Below, piece by piece: positions 17,000 through 25,283 of a stretch of DNA of 64,000 nucleotides. The translations under genes were made by a program, and so were the position numbers. The stretch is from Micromonospora musae (GTDB taxonomy: Bacteria; Actinomycetota; Actinomycetes; Mycobacteriales; Micromonosporaceae): the NCBI RefSeq assembly GCF_003626635.1, contig NZ_RAZT01000012.1:124001-188000 (forward strand), read 5' to 3'. Under the pieces are notes generated by a model. It did not search any database. It worked only from the letters and a program-made list of their open reading frames with translations, and was not told where the DNA came from. Position 1 is the first letter of the stretch. Every line of letters starts with the position of its first letter.

Positions 17000-18199
17000 A
17001 TGGGTTTCCACACGCTGGCCGGCACCCGAGCCCCGGTACGGGTCTGGACCGACCCGTACGGCATCGAGCCGCAGGCGGCGAAGCAGCTGCGCAACATCGG
17101 GGCGCTGCCCTGGGTGGAGGGCGTCGCGGTGATGCCGGACGTCCACTTCGGCAAGGGCGCCACGATCGGTTCGGTGATCGCGATGCGGCAGGCCGTGTCG
17201 CCGGCGGCGGTCGGTGTGGACATCGGCTGCGGGATGTCGGCCGTGCGTACCTCGCTCACCGCTGCCGACCTGCCGGACGACCTCGCGGGTCTGCGTTCGG
17301 CGATCGAGGCGGCGATTCCGGTCGGCTTCGCGCAGCGGGAGAAGGCCGTCGATCCGCGCCGGGTACGCGGCCTGGAGCAGCGCGGCTGGGACGAGTTCTG
17401 GCGGCGCTTCGCGGACCTCGACCGCCGGGTGGCGCAGCTGGAGGTACGCGCGCAGCGGCAGCTCGGCACGCTCGGCGGCGGTAACCACTTCATCGAGGTC
17501 TGCCTCGAGCAGGGCGGCGCCGACGAGGGGCGGGTGTGGCTGATGCTGCACTCCGGGTCCCGCAACATCGGCAAGGAGCTGGCGGAGCGGCACATCGGGG
17601 TCGCGCGCGGGCTGCCGCACAACGCCGACCTGCCCGACCGGGACCTCGCGGTCTTCCTCGCCGGCACGCCGGAGATGCAGGCTTACCGCCGGGACCTGTG
17701 GTGGGCGCAGGAGTACGCGCGGCGCAACCGGGCCGTGATGCTGGCGGTCTTCTGCAACGTGGTGCGGGACCGGTTCCCGCAGGTGCGCTACGACGAGCCG
17801 ATCTCCTGCCACCACAACTACGTGGCGGAGGAGAGCTACGGCGGGGTGGACGTGCTGGTGACCCGCAAGGGCGCGATCCGGGCCGGCCAGGGAGACCTGG
17901 GCATCATTCCGGGCTCGATGGGCACCGGGTCGTACATCGTGCGGGGCAAGGGCAACCCGGACGCGTACTGCTCGGCGTCGCACGGGGCGGGGCGGCGGAT
18001 GTCGCGGGCGCAGGCGAAGCGCACCTTCGGCACCGACGACCTCGCGGCGCAGACGGCGGGTGTGGAGTGCCGCAAGGACGCCGGGGTGGTGGACGAGATC
18101 CCCGGCGCGTACAAGGACATCACCGAGGTGATGGCCCGGCAGGAGGACCTGGTCGAGGTGGTCGCGCACCTCAAGCAGGTGGTCTGCGTGAAGGGTTGA
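17000..18199 (+). CDS. rtcB: RNA-splicing ligase RtcB
   Basis: 399 residues. RtcB joins RNA ends with 3'-phosphate or 2',3'-cyclic phosphate to 5'-OH ends using Mn2+ and GTP, and repairs nicked tRNAs. All active-site motifs are present: DVHFGKG, DIGCG (Asp74, Cys77), GGGNHFIE (His163), HSGSR (His184), HHNY (His271/272), PGSMG and the guanylylated histidine in SHGAGR (His328). The ATG has a strong binding site (ACGAGGAG, ending about 7 bases upstream). The leader contains a tRNA-Gly-like gene ending 34 bases before the start, and a second tRNA-like gene before that. No archease or RtcA gene is nearby. A perfect stem-loop follows the stop. Confidence 0.95.
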   Translation: MGFHTLAGTRAPVRVWTDPYGIEPQAAKQLRNIGALPWVEGVAVMPDVHFGKGATIGSVIAMRQAVSPAAVGVDIGCGMSAVRTSLTAADLPDDLAGLRSAIEAAIPVGFAQREKAVDPRRVRGLEQRGWDEFWRRFADLDRRVAQLEVRAQRQLGTLGGGNHFIEVCLEQGGADEGRVWLMLHSGSRNIGKELAERHIGVARGLPHNADLPDRDLAVFLAGTPEMQAYRRDLWWAQEYARRNRAVMLAVFCNVVRDRFPQVRYDEPISCHHNYVAEESYGGVDVLVTRKGAIRAGQGDLGIIPGSMGTGSYIVRGKGNPDAYCSASHGAGRRMSRAQAKRTFGTDDLAAQTAGVECRKDAGVVDEIPGAYKDITEVMARQEDLVEVVAHLKQVVCVKG

Positions 18200-18200
18200 G

Positions 18201-18230
18201 GCGGGTGGCGGCCGTTGGGCCGCCACCCGC
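18201..18230. terminator. Bidirectional stem-loop between rtcB and the GNAT gene
   Basis: GCGGGTGGCGGCC (18201-18213) and GGCCGCCACCCGC (18218-18230) form a perfect 13-bp stem with a 4-base loop. It begins one base after the rtcB stop and ends 7 bases before the stop of the convergent acetyltransferase gene, so it serves both. Confidence 0.85.
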
Positions 18231-18237
18231 TCCGGCG

Positions 18238-19203
18238 TCAGTCGTGGCTGAGGTCGTCCCGGCGGGCGAGGCTCCAGTAGCCGACGCTCGGCTGCATCCC
18301 GAACGCCCGGTTCGCGCGCAGGATCGCCTCGTTGCCGTCGTCGTTGTGCGTGCTCACCGCGGTCGCGCCCCGCCGGTGGGTCTCCAGGAGGGCGGCGGCC
18401 TTCAGGGCGATCGCCACTCCCCGGCCGCGGTGATCGACCACCACGCCGGTGTAGACCGTGTACCAGTCGCCGCCGTCGGACTGGGGCGTGACGATGGTCA
18501 GCCCGCACGGCGGGGCACCGGGTTCGTCACGGGGTTCGGCCAGCAGCACGACCGCGTCGTCGGTGAAGAGCCGGTGGGCCTGCGAGACGTCGACGTCCTG
18601 ATCCTCGGCGCCGGGTACCGGCAGACCGGGCAGGCTGCGGGTGATGCAGTCGAGGACCACCGCCTCCTCGGCCCGGAAGTCGGCGACGCGGACGCGTACT
18701 CCCGCGGTCTCCGCGCTGCGCGCGGCGCGCTCCGCCAGCTCGTCGGCGCGCCCGGCCAGGTCGAACCGCCAGCCGACGCTGTGGTGGGTGACGGTCAGGC
18801 CGTACCGTGCGGCGAATTTCCGGCCGCGTTCCAGGTCGTCCCGGAGCGTGCTGGTCACCAGGTGCCGCGGCCCCAGGTTGTCCCGCGCCCAGGCGGCCAG
18901 CTCGTCCGCGAGCGCGGTGCCGATCCCGCGTCCGCGCTCGTGCGGGGCGACGGCCACCAGCGCGGCCACGGTGCCCGGCCAGGCCGGCTCGGCGATGATC
19001 TTTCCGGCGCCGACGATCACGCCGGAGCGCTCGGCGACGAGGGCGTGGTGGATCTCGTCGGGCTCCGTGCTGGCCAGCCGCTCCAGCAGCCGGTGCCGCT
19101 TGTCGTCGCCCGCACTGAGGACCAGCAGGTCGGCGGCGGCGGTGAGATCGTCCTGGCGCATCACGCGGATCGTGGCCGCCACCTGCGCGTTCGGTGCTGT
19201 CAC
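18238..19203 (-). CDS. Tandem GNAT acetyltransferase
   Basis: 321 residues with two GNAT folds. The first has the acetyl-CoA loop in VAVAPHERGRGIGTAL, the second in GVVVDHRGRGVAIALKAAAL followed by STHNDDGNEAILRANRAFG. The layout is like mycothiol-synthase-type and antibiotic-acetylating double GNAT proteins; the substrate is unknown. The frame extends to a TTG at 19242, but GTG 19203 (VTAPNAQVAATIRVM) begins the conserved part. It is monocistronic and convergent with rtcB. Confidence 0.85.
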   Translation of the reverse strand: MTAPNAQVAATIRVMRQDDLTAAADLLVLSAGDDKRHRLLERLASTEPDEIHHALVAERSGVIVGAGKIIAEPAWPGTVAALVAVAPHERGRGIGTALADELAAWARDNLGPRHLVTSTLRDDLERGRKFAARYGLTVTHHSVGWRFDLAGRADELAERAARSAETAGVRVRVADFRAEEAVVLDCITRSLPGLPVPGAEDQDVDVSQAHRLFTDDAVVLLAEPRDEPGAPPCGLTIVTPQSDGGDWYTVYTGVVVDHRGRGVAIALKAAALLETHRRGATAVSTHNDDGNEAILRANRAFGMQPSVGYWSLARRDDLSHD

Positions 19204-19290
19204 GTGGTCGGAAGCTACCCGACCTTCCCGCCGGCCGAGCAATGATCTTTGCCACGGTGCCGGGGCCGCCGGTGCCGCGGACCGGGATGT

Positions 19291-19869
19291 TCAGGGGTGG
19301 AACGCGTTGAGCACCATCTCGCCGTAGCGACGCCACAGCGCGGGATCCCACTGGTCGAGCGCGATGAGTTGCCGGACCGTTCCGCAGAGGACGACCCGCA
19401 CGTCGAGTTGGTCGGCGTCCGCGCGGATGCGCCCCGACGGGATGGCCGCCTCGACGAGCCGGCCGACCAGGTCCAGCAGGTGGCTCGCCGGGGAGAGCCG
19501 CGCCTCGAAGAAGACGGTGGCGAGCACCCGATCGTGGGCGAGGCGCTCGAAGAGCTCGGGTACGTAGTCGCGCAGCCCCTGGTAGGCGTCGGTGCTGTCC
19601 AGAGCGGTGAGCGTGAGTCGCTCCAGAGCTTGGAGCTGCTCCCGGGCGAGCGCGAGGATCAGATCGTCCTTGCTCGGGTAGCTGCGGTACACGGTGGCCC
19701 GGCCGACTCCGGCCCGCTCCGCGACCTGCGGCACCGTGACCTGTAGCCCGTGTTCGCCGAAGAGTTCCCGGGCAGCCGCGATGATCTTCTCGTGGTTGCG
19801 GCGCGCGTCGAGGCGCCGATGGGAGGGCTCCGCCCCGGTCGGGCTCGGGCTGCTGCCGGGCGAGGTCAT
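19291..19869 (-). CDS. TetR-family transcriptional regulator
   Basis: 192 residues. An N-terminal helix-turn-helix (VTVPQVAERAGVGRATVYRSYPSKDDLI) is followed by an all-helical ligand domain. It is the last gene of a three-gene set with a carboxymuconolactone-decarboxylase-like gene and a SnoaL-like gene, starting 47 bases after the former, so it probably controls this small operon. The ATG at 19869 is the only sensible start. Confidence 0.88.
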   Translation of the reverse strand: MTSPGSSPSPTGAEPSHRRLDARRNHEKIIAAARELFGEHGLQVTVPQVAERAGVGRATVYRSYPSKDDLILALAREQLQALERLTLTALDSTDAYQGLRDYVPELFERLAHDRVLATVFFEARLSPASHLLDLVGRLVEAAIPSGRIRADADQLDVRVVLCGTVRQLIALDQWDPALWRRYGEMVLNAFHP

Positions 19870-19913
19870 GAGGCTCAGTGTGCCTCAGCGGTGGTGCACG
19901 GCCGTGGGCGAAC

Positions 19914-20468
19914 TCAGCTGTCCGAGTCGTCGGCCAGCACCGTGTCGTCGGAGTACACCTTGGTGAGCTCGACGTCGAGCACGGTGCAGACCCGGCCGAA
20001 GGCCCAGTAGTAGCCGATCACCTGGAGCACCTCGACGATCTCGCGTTCGTTGAGGAACTGTCGTACCTCGTCGAAGAGGTCGTCGGGTATGCGTGGGTGC
20101 CGCACCACCTCGGCGGTGAACCGGATCAGCGCCCGGTCGTACGGCGAGAGTTCGGCGCTCTCGACCTCCCGGGCGGCGATGATCTCCCGTACCTGCTCCG
20201 GCACTCCGGCTGCCGCCGCCATCGGCTGATGCTGGGCCGCCTCGAACTCGCAGTCGGTCTGCTCGGCCACGGTCAGGATCACCAGCTCGCGCGAGCGGTC
20301 CGAGAGTTCCAGCTGGCTGAAGAGCGTCCGCGCGAACTGGATGAACGGCTTCACCGTGCCGGTCGAGTGGCTCAGCATCTTGACCAGCGGGTCCGGCGGG
20401 AGGGCGGAGAGGAATTCGCGCACCTCGTCGGGGATGTTCTTCGGGTCGGGATCGCTGAGGCGGGGCAT
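19914..20468 (-). CDS. Carboxymuconolactone decarboxylase-family protein (AhpD-like)
   Basis: 184 residues. The CMD/AhpD core contains VAEQTDCEFEAAQHQPMA, with the conserved Glu, Cys and His of the family's proton-relay site. The usual second Cys of AhpD's CxxC is absent, so it is more like the decarboxylase/hydroperoxide branch with one Cys. Many such proteins act on quinone-like or lactone compounds. It is co-transcribed with the upstream SnoaL-like gene (16-base gap). Confidence 0.85.
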   Translation of the reverse strand: MPRLSDPDPKNIPDEVREFLSALPPDPLVKMLSHSTGTVKPFIQFARTLFSQLELSDRSRELVILTVAEQTDCEFEAAQHQPMAAAAGVPEQVREIIAAREVESAELSPYDRALIRFTAEVVRHPRIPDDLFDEVRQFLNEREIVEVLQVIGYYWAFGRVCTVLDVELTKVYSDDTVLADDSDS

Positions 20469-20484
20469 GTCGTCTCCGATCTGG

Positions 20485-20868
20485 TCAGGCGGTCGGGGTG
20501 GTCTCGTCCGGCGCGAGGTCGAATCCCGTCTCGCTGAGGTGTCGGAACCGGCCGTCCTCGGCGTAGGAGCCGAAGACGGAGATCTCCCGCCGGATGGTGG
20601 AGCCGTCCGCCATCGTGATCTCGTAGACGTGCCGCTCGGCGTAGGCGGAGCCGTCCCGGAACTCGTCGAGCACGGTCACCGTGCCGCTGACGACCCGCTC
20701 GCGCATCCCGGCGACCATCTGGGCGAACCCGGCGCGATCGAGCGTCCTGCCGTCGCTGCGGTGGGTGTAGTCGGGCGCGTAGTACGCATCCACGGCTTCG
20801 TCCAGTGCGCGCGTCGGCGCCAGGGCGAGCTCGTTGAGGGCGTCACTGAGGTGCACCTGGGTGGGCAC
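20485..20868 (-). CDS. SnoaL-like (NTF2-fold) protein
   Basis: 127 residues. The pattern ALDEAVDAYYAPDYTHRSDGRTLDRAGFAQMV and a following beta-rich half are those of NTF2-like polyketide-cyclase/SnoaL proteins. GTG 20868 has a good binding site (AAGGAGCTTCGA). It heads the operon SnoaL-CMD-TetR. Conserved Asp and His residues suggest a small-molecule enzyme, but the substrate is unknown. Confidence 0.82.
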   Translation of the reverse strand: MPTQVHLSDALNELALAPTRALDEAVDAYYAPDYTHRSDGRTLDRAGFAQMVAGMRERVVSGTVTVLDEFRDGSAYAERHVYEITMADGSTIRREISVFGSYAEDGRFRHLSETGFDLAPDETTPTA

Positions 20869-20991
20869 TCGAAGCTCCTTCTGTCGGGCGACTCGACGTA
20901 CCGGACCAGGGGGTCCGGTTGCTGGTCCCCGACGGTACCGGACTCCCGGGTCCGCTTACCACCGCGTACCGGGTGATCGCCGTCATGCAAA

Positions 20992-21019
20992 TGGCTCCAC
21001 GCCGAGAGACGTGGAGCCA
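20992..21019. terminator. Stem-loop terminator
   Basis: TGGCTCCACG (20992-21001) and CGTGGAGCCA (21010-21019) form a 10-bp perfect stem. It lies 70 bases downstream of the UBP zinc-finger gene on the minus strand and upstream of the SnoaL operon. Confidence 0.65.
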
Positions 21020-21089
21020 CTTGGGTCAGGCGCTCGCTCGGCGTTCCCGCTCCCGGCGCCGGTAGTCGATGCTTCGGGCGACGTGGGAC

Positions 21090-21473
21090 TCAGTGCAGCC
21101 GGGTCTTCCAGTCCTCCGGTACCCGGCCACGCGGACCGGGCGCCGGCTGGTCGAGCGGGTGCGACTGCGGCTCGGCCAGCTCCGGCCCGTCGGTGAGGAA
21201 CTGATTCTCGGAGTAGTCCCAGAACCACGACTCACCGGGCTCGAAGCTCCGGATGACCGGGTGGCCGGTCGCGGCGGCGTGCGCGGTCGCGTGCTGGCTC
21301 GGCGACGAGTCGCAGCAGCCGATGTGACCGCAGGCCGCGCAGCGACGCAGGTGGAACCACCATCCCCCGGAGGAGTCGCACTCCAGGCAGCCGGTGCCGC
21401 TCGGCGGTACGGCAGGGTCGACCGGCGCGGTCGCGTCCGCCGACTCGGCACCCGGCTCGAACTGGTCACTCAC
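21090..21473 (-). CDS. UBP-type zinc-finger protein
   Basis: 127 residues. A zf-UBP domain is clear: CLEC (30s), then RRCAACGHIGCCD and SQHATAHAAATGHPVIRSFEPGESWFWDY, giving the Cys/His zinc ligands and the aromatic pocket that in eukaryotic members binds ubiquitin tails. Many actinobacteria carry such small stand-alone proteins; their role is unknown. GTG 21473 has GGGAGG nearby. A Pro-rich tail follows the domain. Confidence 0.85.
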   Translation of the reverse strand: MSDQFEPGAESADATAPVDPAVPPSGTGCLECDSSGGWWFHLRRCAACGHIGCCDSSPSQHATAHAAATGHPVIRSFEPGESWFWDYSENQFLTDGPELAEPQSHPLDQPAPGPRGRVPEDWKTRLH

Positions 21474-21592
21474 AGCGACTTCCCTCCCCGTCCACGGCTC
21501 CGGTCGTCGGTCGCTGCTGAACCGCACGTCTTCACCGGACCGCCCGGCCTCGAAGTCTGGCACTCGGGGACGTCGGCCTCCAGCCCGCCCCA

Positions 21593-21643
21593 AGGGCGTG
21601 TGTCGAAGCCCTCGGTCGAGCCGAGGACTTCGACACACGCCCT
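21593..21643. repeat. Perfect 16-bp inverted repeat with inner hairpin
   Basis: AGGGCGTGTGTCGAAG (21593-21608) is exactly repeated in reverse at 21628-21643, and inside CCTCGG/CCGAGG adds a second stem, giving a hairpin of 51 bases. It may terminate the fmdA transcript arriving from the right, or be the remnant of a small mobile element, since short inverted ends of this type flank actinomycete insertion sequences. Confidence 0.65.
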
Positions 21644-21748
21644 AGCGGTGTGTCCTGGTCGACGGGGGTCCGAGCCGGCCCTGATCGACTCGGCCGGGAG
21701 GGTGGAGTGATCCGGGCGATCGGACCCTTCCGGGTCGGGTCGCCGCGC

Positions 21749-23002
21749 TCAGAAGCTCGACTTCGGCGCCTTGGCGCCCTGCTTGACGCGGGTCGGGCCG
21801 GCCGCCGAGGGCCGGACGTCGACGTCGAAGATCTCCGTGGGGAGGTAGACCGTCGCGCAGGAGTTCGGGATGTCCACCACCCCGGAGAAGCGGCCCTCGA
21901 TGGGTGCCGCCCCCAGGATCAGGTACGCCTGCTCCGGGCTGTAGCCGAACTTCGTGAGGTAGTCGATCGCATGCAGGCAGGCGCGCTGGAACGCCAGCTG
22001 TGAGTCGAGGTAACGCTGTTCACCGTCGAGGGTCACCGAGATCCCGGAGAAGGCGAGCCACTGGCTGTACTGCGGGTTGTTGTTGCCGGGCAGGAAGATC
22101 GCGTTCTCCGACACCCCGTACGTCTTCATCCCGTCCTTGATCAGGTCGACGTGCAGGTCGACGAAGCCGCCCATCTCGATCGCGCCGCAGAACGTGATCT
22201 CCCCGTCTCCCTGGGAGAAGTGCAGGTCCCCCACGGAGAGGTTGGCGCCGGGCACGTAGACCGGATAGAAGATCCGGGACCCCTTGGTGAGGTTCTTGAT
22301 GTCCTGGTTCCCGCCGTTCTCCCGCGGCGGCGCGGTCCGCGCCGCCACCGCGGCCGCCCGTTCGTAGTCGTTGCCGGTCAGCGAACCGAGGACCGCGTCC
22401 TGCGGCAACGGTGGCAGCGCCAGCGGCGGCACCCGGTCCGGGTCGGTCTCGGCCAGCGCCTGCTCACGCCGGTTCCACCTGCCCAGGAGGTCGGCGGAGG
22501 GCGCCGTGCCCATCAGACCCGGGTGGACCATGCCGGTGAAGGAGACCCCCGGGATGTGCCGCGACGTCGCCCGCTGCCCGCTGAAGTCCCAGATCGCCTT
22601 GTACGCGTCGGGGAACTGGTCGGTGAGGAACCCGCCGCCGTTCTGCTTGGCGAAGATGCCCGTGTACCCCCAGCCCTGCCCGGCGAGCGGGCCGGAGTCC
22701 TCCTGCGGGATGGGCCCGACGTCGAGGATGTCGACCATCAGCAGGTCGCCGGGCTTGGCGCCCTGCACGGCGAACGGGCCGCTGAGGGCGTGCACGATGG
22801 AGAGCGGCGCGTCACGGACGTCGTCCGCGGAGTCGTCGTTGTGGATCTCTCCGTCGAACCACTCCCGGCAGTGCACCCGGAACGTCGAGCCCGGCTTGAC
22901 GGTGGCCACGGGCGGGATGTCGGGGTGCCACCTGTTGTGTCCGATCTTCTCCTGCTCCGTGAACCTCTTCGTCGAGTCCAAGGAAAAGATGACCTCGGGC
23001 AT
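21749..23002 (-). CDS. fmdA: Acetamidase/formamidase
   Basis: 417 residues, the usual length of the FmdA family. Conserved stretches include HNRWHPDIPP, REWFDGEIHNDDSADDV, HALSGPFAVQGAKPGD, GMVHPGLMGTAPS, DLHFSQGDGEITFCGAIEMGG and PIEGRFSGVVDIPNSC. The enzyme hydrolyses formamide or short amides to acid and ammonia in the cytosol, so it supplies nitrogen. It lies 90 bases downstream of the FmdB-like gene, and the two form an operon. The gene ends about 100 bases before the inverted repeat at 21593-21643. Confidence 0.93.
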   Translation of the reverse strand: MPEVIFSLDSTKRFTEQEKIGHNRWHPDIPPVATVKPGSTFRVHCREWFDGEIHNDDSADDVRDAPLSIVHALSGPFAVQGAKPGDLLMVDILDVGPIPQEDSGPLAGQGWGYTGIFAKQNGGGFLTDQFPDAYKAIWDFSGQRATSRHIPGVSFTGMVHPGLMGTAPSADLLGRWNRREQALAETDPDRVPPLALPPLPQDAVLGSLTGNDYERAAAVAARTAPPRENGGNQDIKNLTKGSRIFYPVYVPGANLSVGDLHFSQGDGEITFCGAIEMGGFVDLHVDLIKDGMKTYGVSENAIFLPGNNNPQYSQWLAFSGISVTLDGEQRYLDSQLAFQRACLHAIDYLTKFGYSPEQAYLILGAAPIEGRFSGVVDIPNSCATVYLPTEIFDVDVRPSAAGPTRVKQGAKAPKSSF

Positions 23003-23092
23003 CTGCCGCTTCCCTTCGTCACACCGTCCGCCGCGGTGGTGATCTTCGGTCTGGATCGGCGGGCTCCCGTGGCTACGGGGCCGCCGGCGCTG

Positions 23093-23374
23093 TCACAACC
23101 GGGGCAACCGAGCGTGAGCCGGGTGGGCCGGCATGGCCGCCGCGGGCCGCCTCGCCGGAATTCGCGACACGACCTCGGGCGTCTCCGCGCTCCGCGCCGC
23201 CCCGTCGAGGGCCGCGCCGAGCGCACGGGGCGTTCGGGCCAGCCGCGGGGCGGACCAGACCCGGGTGGCCCGCTCGTGGCAGCCGGGGCAGTCGACCGCT
23301 GCTCCGGCTTCGCCGAGGGGGAGGCGCACCTCGAAGTCACCGTCACGCGGACACCGGTACTCGTAGGTCGCCAC
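23093..23374 (-). CDS. fmdB: FmdB-family zinc-ribbon protein
   Basis: 93 residues. The N-terminus YEYRCPRDGDFEV and CPGCHERATRVWSAP match the FmdB regulatory-protein family, where two CxxC pairs form a zinc ribbon. Here the second Cys of the first pair is replaced (CPRD instead of CxxC), while CPGC is intact, so zinc binding may be weakened or use another ligand. The C-terminal Ala/Arg-rich part is not conserved. GTG 23374 follows GAGGAG. It precedes fmdA as in other organisms, where FmdB is thought to regulate the amidase. Confidence 0.8.
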   Translation of the reverse strand: MATYEYRCPRDGDFEVRLPLGEAGAAVDCPGCHERATRVWSAPRLARTPRALGAALDGAARSAETPEVVSRIPARRPAAAMPAHPAHARLPRL

Positions 23375-23569
23375 GTGATCTCCTCGCCCGCCACCGCCGT
23401 TCGTACCTCCGGCGCGGAACCTGGGCACCGCGCCGGCCAGGTCAAGAATCGGACGCATCCGACCATGCCGCAGGCCAACCTGCGAGGTCGGACGCGATCG
23501 GGTGACGGCGGCCCCGTAGTTTCCGGGTCGATCACCGCTCGCTGCCGAGGGGAGGACGCGCGAAGCGGG

Positions 23570-25060
23570 TCAGCCCAGGTGGGCCGGGCCGCCGGTGGGG
23601 ACGTCCTGCCGGCGTACCCGGATCAGGAACAGGGTGGTGAGGCCGGCGAGCAGGATCAGCCCGGTGGCCCAGGCGAACGCCACCGAGTAGCCGTGCAGCA
23701 GCGCCCGGACCTGGGTGATCGGGTCGGGCGTACGGGTGGCCAGGTAGCCGGTGACGGCGCTGGTGTACAGCGTGTTGAGCAGGGCGGTGCCGAGCGACCC
23801 ACCGACCTGCTGGGTGGCGTTGAGCGTGGCGCTGGCCGCGCCCGCGTCGTGCTCGGGTACCCCGTACAGGGCGAGGCTGGACAGGGGCACGAACGTGAAG
23901 CCGAGCCCGAGGCCGAGGACGATCTGGGCGGGCAGGAGGAGGGCGACGAAGGAGGTGTCCACGTCCACCTGGGTGAGCGCCACCATGCCCCCCGCCGCGA
24001 GGACCGCGCCGCCGAGCATGAGTGGCTTGGCCCCGATGCGCGGCAGCAGTTGGCTGGCGCTGCCCGCGGCGATCAGCACGCCGGCGGTGACCGGCAGCGA
24101 GGCGAGACCGGCCTCCAGCGGCGTGTAGCGGAGCACCGTCTGCAGGTAGATGGTCAGGAACAGGAACGCTCCGAAGAGGCCGGCGCCGATCAGCGCGGAG
24201 GCCAGGTACGCCCCGCCGCGGTTGCGGTCCAGCAGGATCCGCATCGGCAGCAGCGGATTCCTGGTACGCAGCTCGATCAGCACGAACGCGGCGAGCAGCG
24301 CCACGCCGACCAGGATGAAGGTGAGCGTGGCGGCGGCGGTCCAGCCGTCCTCGGCGGCGCGGGTGAAGCCGTACACCAGACTCACCAGACCGGCGGTGAC
24401 GACCAGCGCGCCCGGTACGTCGTAGCGGGTGTCGCCGTGTGCCCGGCTCTCCGGCACCAGCGGTAGCGCGGCGATCAGCGCCACGGCGGCGACCGGGATG
24501 TTGACCAGCAGGCACCAGCGCCAGCTGGCGTACTCGGTGAGCACGCCGCCGAGCAGGAGGCCGACGGCCGAGCCGCCACCGGCGATCGCCCCGTAGACGG
24601 CGAACGCCTTGGCGCGTTCCCGGGTCTCGGTGAACAGGACGGTGAGCAGCGCCAGCGAGGCCGGCGCGAGCAGCGCGCCGAAGGCGCCCTGCAGGGCGCG
24701 GGCGCCGAAGAGCATCGCCCCGTCACCGGCGAGGCCGCCGACGGCGGAGGCGAGCGCGAACCCCACCGTGCCGACGATGAAGGCGCGTTTGCGGCCCCAG
24801 TAGTCGGCGATCCGGCCGCCGAGCAGCAGCAGGCCACCGAAGGCCAGCGTGTACGCGGTCACCACCCACTGCCGGTTGGCGTCGGTGATGCCCAGGTCGG
24901 CCTGGGCGTGGGGGAGCGCGATGTTCACGATGGTGGCGTCCAGCACCACCATCAGTTGGGCGATGGCGATGACCGCCAGCGCGGCCCAGCGCTGCGGGTG
25001 CCCGCCGGTCTCCGCCCCGGCGCCGGACGCGCCAGGGCTCATCGAGGTCGTTCCGGGCAT
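23570..25060 (-). CDS. MFS drug exporter, DHA2 family (14 membrane segments)
   Basis: 496 residues. The DHA2 signatures are clear: motif D1 LDATIVNIALPHAQADLG, motif A GGRIADYWGRKR, motif C near GSAVGLLLGGVLTEYASWRW. About 14 hydrophobic segments follow, typical of EmrB/QacA-like proton-driven exporters in the cytoplasmic membrane. The frame is open to 25189, but ATG 25060 has GGAAGG at the right distance. A palindrome CGCGAAACACGTTCGCG (25194-25210) about 130 bases upstream may be the operator of an unlinked regulator. Confidence 0.9.
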   Translation of the reverse strand: MPGTTSMSPGASGAGAETGGHPQRWAALAVIAIAQLMVVLDATIVNIALPHAQADLGITDANRQWVVTAYTLAFGGLLLLGGRIADYWGRKRAFIVGTVGFALASAVGGLAGDGAMLFGARALQGAFGALLAPASLALLTVLFTETRERAKAFAVYGAIAGGGSAVGLLLGGVLTEYASWRWCLLVNIPVAAVALIAALPLVPESRAHGDTRYDVPGALVVTAGLVSLVYGFTRAAEDGWTAAATLTFILVGVALLAAFVLIELRTRNPLLPMRILLDRNRGGAYLASALIGAGLFGAFLFLTIYLQTVLRYTPLEAGLASLPVTAGVLIAAGSASQLLPRIGAKPLMLGGAVLAAGGMVALTQVDVDTSFVALLLPAQIVLGLGLGFTFVPLSSLALYGVPEHDAGAASATLNATQQVGGSLGTALLNTLYTSAVTGYLATRTPDPITQVRALLHGYSVAFAWATGLILLAGLTTLFLIRVRRQDVPTGGPAHLG

Positions 25061-25193
25061 GGCGAAGCCTTCCGTGCGGACTCGGTACCGGCTCTGCGCG
25101 TCGGGATGGTCGTGCTCCGGGCGACCGGCGGCGGTCGACATCAGGTCCTCGACGGGCCGGCGTCCGGCTGCCGGCTCCGCCTTCCCCACCCTC

Positions 25194-25210
25194 CGCGAAA
25201 CACGTTCGCG
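25194..25210. promoter_or_regulatory. Palindromic operator candidate upstream of the MFS exporter
   Basis: CGCGAA and TTCGCG arms flank ACACG. The site lies in the 222-base gap between the MFS exporter start and the end of the GerMN-like lipoprotein gene, which otherwise shows nothing I can name. Confidence 0.35.
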
Positions 25211-25283
25211 TCCGACGCTAGTCGGCGGAATCCGGGCCGCGCAGCGGCTTGGGAGATCCGTCCCCGGTCGGGTCGCGCCGGGG

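Noticed and set aside
21026..21085. Short tail SIDYRRRERERRASA that looks like a protein C-terminus
   Set aside because: No start codon or binding site is available; the frame above it runs through the UBP zinc-finger gene out of phase.
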